The notes below the pieces were generated by a model. The model made no database searches and was not told the DNA's origin. It was given only the letters and a program-made list of their open reading frames with translations. The position numbers were made by a program, and so were the translations under genes. From the NCBI GenBank assembly GCA_965215155.1, contig CBDCCY010000004.1, positions 62,001-126,000 of the forward strand: 64,000 bases of DNA, given 5' to 3'. Source of the DNA: JAGWAJ01 sp965215155. GTDB lineage: Bacteria > Acidobacteriota > Vicinamibacteria > Vicinamibacterales > UBA8438. Of this stretch, positions 53,138 through 61,399 are shown piece after piece (position 1 is the stretch's first letter; each line of letters starts with the position of its first letter).

Positions 53138-53365
53138 TCAGTGACGCGGCGGAGGGGTTGCTCGCGCCGAATCCCGCACCGCCCGCCGGCACTGGAAACA
53201 GAGGTCGTGATGACGTCGCCGGTTGACCCGCCGCTTCCAGGTGTAGCGCGCGGCGAGCGCGTCGCGCTTCCCGCAACGGCGACACAGCTTCTCGACCCGC
53301 CGCGGCGCGTGACGGCGCGCCTCGCCGCGTCGTTCGTCACTTTCGGGGACATCGAGACTGGTCAT
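53138..53365 (-). CDS. small CxxC zinc-ribbon protein
   Basis: A 75-residue basic protein with two CxxC pairs, LCRRCGKRD and LCFQCRRAV, separated by about 27 residues and spanning one probable zinc site. GGAGGTG lies seven bases before the ATG at 53365. It is immediately upstream of the AddB-like gene (three-base gap), so it is likely part of that operon. The size and charge suggest nucleic-acid binding. No family name is recognised. Confidence 0.75.
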   Translation of the reverse strand: MTSLDVPESDERRGEARRHAPRRVEKLCRRCGKRDALAARYTWKRRVNRRRHHDLCFQCRRAVRDSARATPPPRH

Positions 53366-53430
53366 GTTCGTACACCTCCGTGAAGCGGGGACGCCGAAGA
53401 GCCCTGTACTGGGTATCGGCGGCAGCGCCG

Positions 53431-53826
53431 TCAATCCGATGCCAGCGCCCGGCGCGCGACCTCCTGCGCCTCCCGGCGCGACCGGGAGAGCAGTCGGTAC
53501 TTCGCCTCGAGCGGCAGGCCGCTCTCCCGCGGCACGATCAGGTCGGTCCGACCGCTTGCCGCCCGCCGCGCCGCGCTCCGCGCCGGCGTCGGCTGGGCCG
53601 GGCGCCGCTGCCGCAGGGCCGCCTGGTGGCAGCGCAGGCACACCCGCGCGGGGCGGCCGCCGCGCGGCCGCTCGAGCGTCAGGCGGGCCGGCAGCCGGCC
53701 GCACACCGCGCAGAGCCGCGTCGCACCGGGGCGAGGGCTCGTGACCCGCCTCGCCGCGGGCGTTCGTGCGCCGTTGTAGGTGAAGTCGAGCTGCCGCGCC
53801 CGCGCCGCCTCGCGCCATGTCTTCAT
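53431..53826 (-). CDS. small CxxC protein related to its neighbour
   Basis: A 131-residue very basic protein with LCAVCGRL and VCLRCHQAALRQR, the same paired CxxC arrangement as the 75-residue protein downstream. The flanks are Arg/Ala-rich. The ATG at 53826 has AAGGG six bases upstream; the longer frame to 53970 lacks one. It is separated from its relative by 65 bases and probably heads the AddAB-like operon. The two may be diverged duplicates. Function is unknown. Confidence 0.65.
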   Translation of the reverse strand: MKTWREAARARQLDFTYNGARTPAARRVTSPRPGATRLCAVCGRLPARLTLERPRGGRPARVCLRCHQAALRQRRPAQPTPARSAARRAASGRTDLIVPRESGLPLEAKYRLLSRSRREAQEVARRALASD

Positions 53827-54080
53827 CGTATCCCTTTCCCCGTCGCGTACCACCGGATTGCCGGGCCTCCGCCGACCACGCGCCCGCCGGCCGAGGCGGA
53901 CACGAACGACGGAGGCGACATGCGACCGTCTCCACCCAACGTACGCGGGCGGTGTGACAGGGGAGGTCATACCGGCCGGCTGGCTTTCGCATCGCCCGTA
54001 TGATCGAAGGAGACGCGAGGCGCCGGGGCCCGGTTCCCGTGCCGCGGACCCCGCGGGAGCGCCCGCGCTCGCAGCTCACG

Positions 54081-55064
54081 ATGCCGCGCAACGCCGAAGT
54101 CATCCGCCAGTGGACCATCCTGCGCGAGATGGAGGCCTCGCACGGGGCGACCATCCGCCAACTCGCCGAGTCGACCGGCGTCACCACCAGAACCATCCGC
54201 CGCGATCTGGAGGCGTTGCAGGAGGCGGGCTTCCCCCTCTACGACGAGCCGGGCGAAGCCGCGAAGCGCTGGCGCCTCGACACGCGCCCGTTCCGCCGGC
54301 TCGACCAGACGGCCTTCACCCTCGCCGAGCTGTCCGCCCTCTACTTCAGCCGCACGCTCGTCGAGTGCTTCGCGCTCCCGCCCTTCGGCCAGGACCTCCG
54401 GGGGGCGTTCGCCAAGCTGGAAGCGGCCCTCGGCCCCCGCCTGCGCCGCTTCCTCGACCGGCTGCCGGACGTCATCCAGGCCAAGGCACCGCCCGCGCGG
54501 CGGCGCGACGAATCGCAGCAGCGCGCCGCGATCGGCCGCCTCCTCGACGCGCTGCTCAACCAGCGGCGGCTCGACATGCGCTACCACTCGCGCTCCAGCC
54601 GGCGCGAGAAGGAGTACCGCATCGACCCCTACCGCCTCGTCTACGCCGAGGGCGGCCTGTACCTCTTCGCCTACGTGCCGCGATACGGGCAGGTGCGCAC
54701 GTTCGCCGTCGAACGGATCCGGCGGCTGACGCCGCTCGACGAGACCTTCGAGCCGGTGGAGGACCTGGGCGAGGCGGCCTTCCCGCACTCGCTCGGCATC
54801 CACCAGGCCCCCCCCGAGCGGGTCGAGCTGGAGTTCGCCGCCGACCTCGCTCCCTACGTGCAGGAGCGGGTCTGGCATCCGTCGCAGTCGGTGGCGCCGG
54901 GGCCGGAAGGGTCGGTCCTCGTCACGATGGACGTCTGCAACGACGGCGCGCTCCGCAGCTGGATCCTGAGCTTCGGGCCGGGCGTGCGCGTGCGCGCGCC
55001 CGAGAGCCTGGCCCGACAGGTCGCAGCCGATCTGGATGCCGCCCGGGCCGGCTACGCGGGCTGA
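54081..55064 (+). CDS. WYL-domain transcriptional regulator
   Basis: A 327-residue regulator. An N-terminal winged helix-turn-helix (ATIRQLAESTGVTTRTIRRD, about 22-42) is followed by the WYL domain (about 150-220; REKEYRIDPYRLVYAEGGLYL, FAVERIRRL) and a WCX-type C-terminal domain. WYL regulators bind nucleic acid or nucleotide ligands and often control DNA-repair or defence genes. It is divergent from the AddAB-like operon and could be its regulator. The start at 54081 (MPRNAEVIRQW) matches the usual N-terminus better than 54000. Confidence 0.85.
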   Translation: MPRNAEVIRQWTILREMEASHGATIRQLAESTGVTTRTIRRDLEALQEAGFPLYDEPGEAAKRWRLDTRPFRRLDQTAFTLAELSALYFSRTLVECFALPPFGQDLRGAFAKLEAALGPRLRRFLDRLPDVIQAKAPPARRRDESQQRAAIGRLLDALLNQRRLDMRYHSRSSRREKEYRIDPYRLVYAEGGLYLFAYVPRYGQVRTFAVERIRRLTPLDETFEPVEDLGEAAFPHSLGIHQAPPERVELEFAADLAPYVQERVWHPSQSVAPGPEGSVLVTMDVCNDGALRSWILSFGPGVRVRAPESLARQVAADLDAARAGYAG

Positions 55065-55080
55065 AGCGAGGCTCCGCCCC

Positions 55081-56880
55081 ATGGCGCGCCGAACCCTGCT
55101 CGCGACCGGCGCGCTCGCGGCCCTGGCGGGAGCCGCTGTCGGCGGCGGCGCGGCGTGGCTGCTGCTGCGGGAGCCCCCGCCTGAGCCGCCGCCGCGGCGC
55201 GCCGTGTCGATCCGGGTGCCCGCCGACCGCGACCTGCTCGACGTGGCGGTCTCCGCCGACGCTCGCCGGATCGCATATACCGCGATCCGGGGCGGGCGCG
55301 CCCGCCTCTACGTCCGCCGGCTGGACCGGTTCGACGCCCGGGCCGTCCCGGGAACCGATGGCGCCAGTCAGCCCTTCTTCTCGCCCGACGGCGAGACCGT
55401 GGGGTTCTTCGCGGAGGGGCTGCTCAAGACGGTGTCCCTGGCGGACGACGCGGCGTCCCCGGCCGTCATCTGTAACCTGGGGGGCGAGCCGGCCGGCGGG
55501 TCGTGGGCGCCGGGCGGCTCGATCGTCTTCGGCGGCCCGGGGCGCGCCGGCCTGCAGGAGGTACCGTCCGGCGGCGGCGACCCGGTCGCCCTGACCACCG
55601 TCGACGAGGCGGCGGAGGAGACGGCGCACGGCTGGCCGCACGTCATCGACTGGCGCCACGTGCTCTACACCGTGGGTCGACGGGGCCGCGATCCGCGCCT
55701 GGCGCTCCTCGACCGCGAGACGGGCGAATCGCGCACCCTGCCGCTCGCCGACGGCGGGGGCCATTTCGTCGCGCCGTCCGCGGTGGTGTTCGCGCGGCGG
55801 GGCGAGGTGTTCGCGGCCCCCCTCGATCTCGAGAACGGCGGCCGGCGGGGGCCGCCGTCGCCCCGGCCCGTGTTGCGGGGCGTGGCCGGCCGCCCGGTCG
55901 GCGACCGGGGCCTGGGCCGCTCGCGGCTCGCGGCGGCGCGGGACGGGACCCTCGTCTTCGTTCCGGCGGCGGGCGGCGATTCACTCCTGGTGCGGGTCCA
56001 CCCGGACGGCCGGTTCGAGGCGCTCGACGACGTCGCGGCCCGGCATCAGACCCCGCGCATCGCCCCGGACGGGCAGCGCGTGGCGTTCAGCGCCACGACC
56101 GCGGTCCTGCGCCGCGACCTCTGGCTGCTGGACCTCGAACGGGGCACGCGGCGGCAGCTCACCGGCGACGCCGGCGACAATCACTCGCCGCTCTGGACGC
56201 GGGACGGCGCGGCGCTGACGTTCGCCTCGTCGCGCACGGGTCTGCAGCGCATCTTCGACCTCCGCATCCGGGGCGCGGAGGTCGCCGGGCCGCTGTTCGG
56301 CGGCGACCTGCGGGCGCCCGGCTCCTGGTCCCCGGACGGGCGGCGTCTCGCCTTCCACGAAGTGCACGCCGACCGGGCGCGCGACATCTGGACCTGGCGG
56401 CGCGGAGGGGAGCCGGAGCCGTGGCTCGCCACCCCGGCCAACGAGCGCGCGCCGGCGTTCTCGCCGGACGGCCGCTGGCTGGCGTACGTGTCGGACGCCG
56501 CGTCCGGCTACGGCGATCAGGTGTACGTGCAGACGGTCGGAGACGACCTCGGGCCGCCGCTCCGGGTGTCCCCGGCCGGCGGCACCGAACCGGTCTGGAC
56601 GAGGTCCGGCGCCACCCTGTTCTTTCGGCGGGGACGCGGGCTCTACCGGGTCGCCGTCGGCGATGACGGCTCCCGGCGGCCGGCGGCCGGCGCGCCCGAG
56701 CACCTCTTCGACGGCGCGTTCCTCGCCGACCCCCTGGGCAATCTGCCGGCGTACGATGTGGGTAGCGGGTCGCGGCTCGTGATGCTCCGGCCGGCCGGGC
56801 GGCCAGGAACGATCCACCTCCTCGGCGGCTGGCAGTCGGCCGTCCTCCCTGCGCCCGGCGCCGGCCGGGACCGTGATTGA
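55081..56880 (+). CDS. membrane-anchored TolB-like beta-propeller protein
   Basis: A 599-residue protein with one N-terminal membrane helix (TLLATGALAALAGAAVGGGAAWLLL in part) followed by a long PD40/WD40-like propeller. Repeats contain FSPDGETVGFF, RIAPDGQRVAF, SWSPDGRRLAF and FSPDGRWLAYV. In acidobacteria this propeller is usually the C-terminal part of transmembrane Ser/Thr kinases. Here the kinase is absent and no partner is seen. It lies 16 bases after the WYL gene, so it is probably co-transcribed. Ligand unknown. Confidence 0.78.
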   Translation: MARRTLLATGALAALAGAAVGGGAAWLLLREPPPEPPPRRAVSIRVPADRDLLDVAVSADARRIAYTAIRGGRARLYVRRLDRFDARAVPGTDGASQPFFSPDGETVGFFAEGLLKTVSLADDAASPAVICNLGGEPAGGSWAPGGSIVFGGPGRAGLQEVPSGGGDPVALTTVDEAAEETAHGWPHVIDWRHVLYTVGRRGRDPRLALLDRETGESRTLPLADGGGHFVAPSAVVFARRGEVFAAPLDLENGGRRGPPSPRPVLRGVAGRPVGDRGLGRSRLAAARDGTLVFVPAAGGDSLLVRVHPDGRFEALDDVAARHQTPRIAPDGQRVAFSATTAVLRRDLWLLDLERGTRRQLTGDAGDNHSPLWTRDGAALTFASSRTGLQRIFDLRIRGAEVAGPLFGGDLRAPGSWSPDGRRLAFHEVHADRARDIWTWRRGGEPEPWLATPANERAPAFSPDGRWLAYVSDAASGYGDQVYVQTVGDDLGPPLRVSPAGGTEPVWTRSGATLFFRRGRGLYRVAVGDDGSRRPAAGAPEHLFDGAFLADPLGNLPAYDVGSGSRLVMLRPAGRPGTIHLLGGWQSAVLPAPGAGRDRD

Positions 56881-57042
56881 TGTCTCCCTGCCCGCTTGCG
56901 CGACACGCCGGACCGTGATCTCGATCTCGTCGCCCGGAAGGGCGGCAAAGGCGAAGTCCGGCCGTGCCCCGCGGGCAGGCGGCGCCCCGTGATGGAACCG
57001 GCCCGGCGCGGCTCCGTATGTTCGATCGAGAGGGACGCACTC

Positions 57043-57636
57043 ATGCACTGTCATCGATGTGGTCGTGAGATGGCCGACGCCGCGGCGTTCTGCCAGTCCT
57101 GCGGCGCGCGCCGGGAACCCGAGGACCGGCCCGCGCTGCGGCGGTCGCACGTGGACCGGCAGATCGCCGGCCTGTGCGGCGGCATCGCCCGCTATCTCGA
57201 TGTCGACCCGGTGTTCGTCCGGGTGCTGTGGGTCGTGCTGACCATCGTCCCCGGCACCATCCTGCTCGGCGTGCTGGCCTACGCGGTGGGCTGGCTCATC
57301 GTGCCGGAGGCGGCGTTCGGCACCGAACCGATCATCACGAGCGGGGTGGGCGGCCGGAAGCGACTGCAGCGCTCGACGACCGACGTCACGATCGGCGGCG
57401 TCTGCGGCGGCATCGCCGAGTACTTCCAGGTGGACGCGACCGCCGTCCGCCTGCTCTGGGTGGTCCTGTCGGTCTTCCCCGGCCTGATCGTCGGCGGCGT
57501 GCTCGTCTACGTCCTGGTCTGGCTCATCATGCCGGCCCCACCGGAGCCGGTCGCCCAGGCGCAGGCGCAACCGCAGCCCGAGACGCCGCCACCTCCGCCG
57601 CCGCCGGACGCGGCCGGCGCCGCCGCCCCGGAGTAG
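57043..57636 (+). CDS. PspC-domain membrane protein with N-terminal zinc ribbon
   Basis: A 197-residue protein. A zinc ribbon opens it (CHRCGREM, CQSCGAR). Two PspC domains follow, each with a CGGIA(R/E)Y(L/F) turn and a helical hairpin in the membrane (VRVLWVVLTIVPGTILLGVL; VRLLWVVLSVFPGLIVGGVL). The tail is Pro/Gln-rich. PspC proteins sense or stabilise the stressed inner membrane. The duplicated PspC unit is a common variant. The ATG at 57043 starts the ribbon; longer frames upstream are not convincing. The 160 bases before it hold nothing recognisable. Confidence 0.82.
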   Translation: MHCHRCGREMADAAAFCQSCGARREPEDRPALRRSHVDRQIAGLCGGIARYLDVDPVFVRVLWVVLTIVPGTILLGVLAYAVGWLIVPEAAFGTEPIITSGVGGRKRLQRSTTDVTIGGVCGGIAEYFQVDATAVRLLWVVLSVFPGLIVGGVLVYVLVWLIMPAPPEPVAQAQAQPQPETPPPPPPPDAAGAAAPE

Positions 57637-57753
57637 CGGCGCGCGCCGCAAGACCGGGAGGCGCTCCGCGCGCGGGGCCGCGACGGGCACGGCGCGCCGA
57701 GTCCTCGGCCTTTGCGGCGGCGTCGCCGGCAGCGGATATGCTCTGCGGCGACC

Positions 57754-58473
57754 ATGAGTCCAGCCGTAGACGCCATTCCCATCGCCAATCTCTGTTTCGC
57801 CCTGCTGCCCGCCGCCGTCGTGCTCGCCGTCCTCCTCCGCTGGTCGGACGGGGCGGGCACCGCCCTCTACGGCCTCGGACGCATGGTGGCGCAGCTCGCG
57901 CTCGTCGGCTACACGCTGACGTTCCTCTTCGGGACCGAGCACCCGGCGATCGTGCTCGGGGCACTGGCGATCATGCTCTCGGCGGCCGGGTGGATCTCGC
58001 TACGGCCGATCGCGCAGCGCCGCGGGTCGATCTACCCGCACGCCCTGGCCGCGATCGGCACGGGCGGGCTGTCGACCCTGGCCGTGGTCACGCAGGGCGT
58101 CCTGGCCGCCGATCCGTGGCACGACCCGACCGTCCTGATCCCGCTCGGCGGGATGGTGTTCGCCGCGTCGATGAACGCGGTCAGCCTGTCGGCGGAGCGG
58201 CTCGACGCCGAGCTCGCCCGCGGCGCCGCGTACCTCGAAGCCCGGCCGATCGCCATGCGCTCTGCGCTGATCCCGCAGGTCAACTCGCTGTTCGCCGTCG
58301 GCCTCGTCTCGCTCCCCGGGATGATGACCGGCCAGATCCTCTCGGGCGTGTCCCCGCTCATTGCCGTCCGCTACCAGATCATGGTGATGTGCATGATGTT
58401 CGGCGCGGCGGGCATGTCGGCGGCGTGCTTCCTGGCCCTGCAGCGCCGGCGCAGCGCCGAGCAGAGCAGGTGA
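57754..58473 (+). CDS. FetB/UPF0014 family permease
   Basis: A 239-residue polytopic membrane protein with about seven helices, of the UPF0014/YbbM family. The best-known member, FetB, works with the ATPase FetA in iron export. The conserved region SALIPQVNSLFAVGLVSLPG is followed by MMTGQILSG and RYQIMVMCMM, as in the family. No ATPase partner is adjacent. The start at 57754 lacks a strong ribosome site. Confidence 0.82.
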   Translation: MSPAVDAIPIANLCFALLPAAVVLAVLLRWSDGAGTALYGLGRMVAQLALVGYTLTFLFGTEHPAIVLGALAIMLSAAGWISLRPIAQRRGSIYPHALAAIGTGGLSTLAVVTQGVLAADPWHDPTVLIPLGGMVFAASMNAVSLSAERLDAELARGAAYLEARPIAMRSALIPQVNSLFAVGLVSLPGMMTGQILSGVSPLIAVRYQIMVMCMMFGAAGMSAACFLALQRRRSAEQSR

Positions 58474-58572
58474 CCACGCCAACGGCGCCGAGAGGCGCAC
58501 CGACGATGCCGTATATTGGTTTGGGCCACCGGCAAGCCTGCTCCGCATCCGGCGAGCCCGCTTGAGGTTGCG

Positions 58573-59285
58573 ATGCGCATCAACCGCCTCGACCTCTCCA
58601 ACTTCCGCTGTTTCAGGGAGCGGTCGTTTGCCTTCCACCAGCGTTTCACCCTGTTGATCGGTGCCAACGCTACCGGCAAGACCGCCATCCTCGACGCACT
58701 GGCCGTCGCCCTTGGGGCTGCCTTGATCCCCGTCCCGCATGCACCGAGCGGCTCTATCCGACACCGGGATGTGCGTCGCACCCATCACCAGATCGGCGAG
58801 ACCGGGCATTTCACAGATCACTATCCGGTCTGTGTGGAGGCGCGCGGATCGATCGAGGATCGCTCTCATCGAAGTACGTCGGGGCCGCCTGGCAACCCTC
58901 AAGGCGGTCTACGATGCGATCGCCAACTGCGTGGAGGGTGCGATTGGTGCCCACTACGACTTCGAGGAAGACGATATCGTTGTCGAGTTCGAGGGCGACC
59001 GCTTCCCGTTTCGGTCTCTGAGTGACGGCCAACGAAACATGGCCGCCACGGCCGCCGACATGGCAATGCGTTGCTCGCAGCTCAATCCGCAACTCAAGGA
59101 CCGCGCGCGCACGGAGACACCGGGCGTCGTTCTGATCGACGAGATCGACCTGCACCTTCACCCTCGATGGCAACGTGGGGTGATTCGCGACTTGAGTAGT
59201 TCGTTCCCCAGGCTCCAGTTCGTCGCGACCAGTCATTCTCCGTTCATCGTCCAGTCGGTGAGCGACGGCGGCGTGATCAACCTCG
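58573..59285 (+). pseudogene. AAA ATPase remnant with internal deletion and lost 3' end
   Basis: The 5' part encodes MRINRLDLSNFRCFRERSF and Walker A GANATGKTA, typical of RecF/OLD-like ATPases. The frame is then lost near 58850. A second frame carries the C-terminal half: LSDGQRNMAATAADMAM (signature), Walker B in VVLIDEIDLHLHP and the switch His in FVATSHSPFI. About 100 residues that normally separate these parts are missing. The 3' end runs into the homoserine kinase gene on the other strand and lacks a normal terminus. It is a decayed gene. Confidence 0.8.
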
Positions 59286-59364
59286 ACAGCGGGGACCCGG
59301 CGGCAGGCGGACGCTCCCAGCGAGCGCGATCGGTGCCATCCGACGCGGGAGGACGGACGAAGGG

Positions 59365-60300
59365 TCACGGCACGACGCTCGCCCCGGAGGTGTTGACCGG
59401 CCCCACATGGCGGTCGCTCTCGAGGCCGGCCGCGGTGAACGCGGCCTGCATCGCGCCGGCCACGGCATCGGCCGCGGCGTCCGAGCCCGTGAACGCCAGC
59501 ACACTGGGTCCGGAGCCGGAGATCGAGCAGCCGAGGGCGCCGGCGTCGAGCGCGGCGCGCTTCACCTCGGCGAAGGCGGGCACGAGCGGAGCCCGGATGG
59601 GCTCCACCAACGCATCCTGGATGCTCCGGCCGAGGAGGGCGAGGTCGCCGCGGTGGAGCGCGGTGACGAGCGCGGCGACGTTCCCGAGGTTGGCGACGGC
59701 CTGACCGATGGGGAAGCGGCGCTCGGCCACCAGGCGGCGCGCCTCGGCGGTCAGGACCTGGGCGTGGGGGTGGACGAGGACGACGCGGAGCGCGGCCGGC
59801 ACCGGCAGCCGGATCAGGTCGAGCGGATCGGACGCGCGGATCAGGACGATGCCGCCCAGCACGCTCGGGGCGACGTTGTCGGCGTGCGCGGTGCCCGACG
59901 CCGCCGCCTCGCCCCGCAGCGCGCACGCCACGAGGTCGTCGCTCGTGAGCGCCCCTCCGAAGAGCGCGTTCACGGCGACGGCGCCCCCCACGCTGCTCGC
60001 GGCCGAGCTGCCGAGGCCGCTCCCGAGCGGCATCTGCTTGTGCAGCCACAGCCGGACGCCGCGGGCGGGGCCCGGCAGCCGCTCGAGGGCCGCGGCGGCG
60101 GCGATGCCGACCACGTTCTCGCGCGGATTGGTGTTGAGCGAGTCGGCGCCCGTCACCTCCACGATCTCGACCCCGGGCCGGTCCCGGACCTCCGCCTCGA
60201 CCAGGTCGCCGGGGCGTTCGAGGGCGAGGCCCAGCACGTCGAAGCCGGGTCCGAGGTTCGAGGCGGTGGCGGGGGCGAAGACGCGCACGCGGTCAGGCAC
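59365..60300 (-). CDS. thrB: homoserine kinase
   Basis: A 311-residue GHMP kinase that phosphorylates homoserine in threonine synthesis. The substrate region FAPATASNLGPGFDVLG opens the protein. The ATP loop is MPLGSGLGSSAASSVGGAV (about 90-108), and motif 3 is CSISGSGPSVLAF near the C-terminus. Length fits the family. The GTG start at 60300 lacks a clear ribosome site. No other threonine gene is next to it. Its 3' end abuts the decayed ATPase. Confidence 0.92.
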   Translation of the reverse strand: MPDRVRVFAPATASNLGPGFDVLGLALERPGDLVEAEVRDRPGVEIVEVTGADSLNTNPRENVVGIAAAAALERLPGPARGVRLWLHKQMPLGSGLGSSAASSVGGAVAVNALFGGALTSDDLVACALRGEAAASGTAHADNVAPSVLGGIVLIRASDPLDLIRLPVPAALRVVLVHPHAQVLTAEARRLVAERRFPIGQAVANLGNVAALVTALHRGDLALLGRSIQDALVEPIRAPLVPAFAEVKRAALDAGALGCSISGSGPSVLAFTGSDAAADAVAGAMQAAFTAAGLESDRHVGPVNTSGASVVP

Positions 60301-60439
60301 GCCGCCGATTATCGCCCACGGGCCCGTCGCCGGCCCGCGGAGCCGGTTCCCCCGCGGCGGCTTCCGCCGGTGCCGAGGCTCCGGCACGGCGACCGGTCCA
60401 AGCGCCCCGCGGGGCGCGCGATGCCGCCCGACCCGCGCC

Positions 60440-60472
60440 AGGAGTCCGCGCCGCGGAACGGCGCGGACTCCT
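60440..60472. repeat. perfect 13-bp hairpin, member of the GGAGTC/GCGCC hairpin family
   Basis: AGGAGTCCGCGCC (60440-60452), loop GCGGAAC, GGCGCGGACTCCT (60460-60472). It lies in the 271-base gap between divergent genes, not at a stop codon. It is nearly the same sequence as the hairpin at 36990-37026. Apart from this hairpin I see no feature in the gap. Confidence 0.65.
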
Positions 60473-60571
60473 GTAGGCTTGGCTGGGCGCCAGACGGAGC
60501 CGTCAGGCGACGAATGGCGGGCTAGACTCTGAGCAGGAGCGAAGTCCAGTCGGAACCGGGAGGAAGACGCC

Positions 60572-61339
60572 ATGCACGCACGCCACGCCGTCACCGGAGT
60601 GCTCGCCGCCGCTGCCGTCGCCGGCTCGCTGGCCTGCGGGCGAGCTTCGGCGCTCGATCCGGACCTGCCCGAGATCGTGGCGCGCTCCATCGCCTATCAC
60701 GGCGGCGCCCTCTACCAGGGCTCGCGGATGTCGATGACGATCACGTCGCTCTCCGGCAGCTTCGGCATCGAGGCCATGCGCGACGGCGGTGCGTTCGAGT
60801 TCATCGTCACCAATCCGGCCCGCGGCGACCGGCCGGAGCGCCGCGTCCGCCTGACGAACGAGGGCGTGACCGAGTGGATCGGCGGCGAGGAATCCGAGCT
60901 CGACGCGGAGGGCGAGCGCCGTGCCACCGCCTTCGTCAACGCCCGCGTCTTCTTCCCGCTGCTGCCCTACACGCTGAACGGGGGCGACATCCACTTCGAG
61001 GACCAGGGCCTCGACCGCTGGGCAGGACGCGACCTGCACCGCGTGAAGGTCTCGTTCACCCCCGGCACCAGCAACGACGCCGACGACGCCTACACCTTCT
61101 GGTTCGACCCGGAGACCGGCCGTGTCGAGCAGTTCGGCTACGACTTCGACAACGGCCTCCGCTTCCGCCGCGCCACGTCGTTCGAACGCGTCGGGGGCGT
61201 GCTCTTCTCCGACCAGGACAACTACGCCGTCGACGGCGGCAAGATCCCGGTCGACACGCTGACCCCCGACTACGTGGTGAGCAACATGCGCCTGCTGTCG
61301 CAAGTGCGCATCAGCGACGTGACGGTCGAACCGCTGTAG
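60572..61339 (+). CDS. DUF6503-like exported protein
   Basis: A 255-residue protein with a signal peptide (TGVLAAAAVAGSLACGRAS; cleavage or lipidation unresolved). The mature part resembles DUF6503/LolA-like folds: IAYHGGALYQGSRMSMTITS, FFPLLPYTLNGGDIHF and YTFWFDPETGRVEQ. This family is common in Bacteroidota lipoproteins, function unknown. GGAGG lies eight bases before the ATG at 60572. A hairpin directly follows the stop. Confidence 0.75.
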   Translation: MHARHAVTGVLAAAAVAGSLACGRASALDPDLPEIVARSIAYHGGALYQGSRMSMTITSLSGSFGIEAMRDGGAFEFIVTNPARGDRPERRVRLTNEGVTEWIGGEESELDAEGERRATAFVNARVFFPLLPYTLNGGDIHFEDQGLDRWAGRDLHRVKVSFTPGTSNDADDAYTFWFDPETGRVEQFGYDFDNGLRFRRATSFERVGGVLFSDQDNYAVDGGKIPVDTLTPDYVVSNMRLLSQVRISDVTVEPL

Positions 61340-61340
61340 G

Positions 61341-61363
61341 GCGCCGGTCTCCTTCGCCGGCGC
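61341..61363 (+). terminator. hairpin after the DUF6503-like gene
   Basis: GCGCCGG (61341-61347), nine-base loop, CCGGCGC (61357-61363), starting two bases after the TAG stop. There is no T-run. Confidence 0.55.
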
Positions 61364-61399
61364 GGGAGGGGACGCCACGATTCGCGTGCGTGTTCCACG

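Noticed and set aside
45343..53383. Long plus-strand frames (1,505 and 1,346 residues) across the AddAB-like operon
   Set aside because: Antisense shadows; the minus-strand frames carry clear helicase and nuclease motifs.
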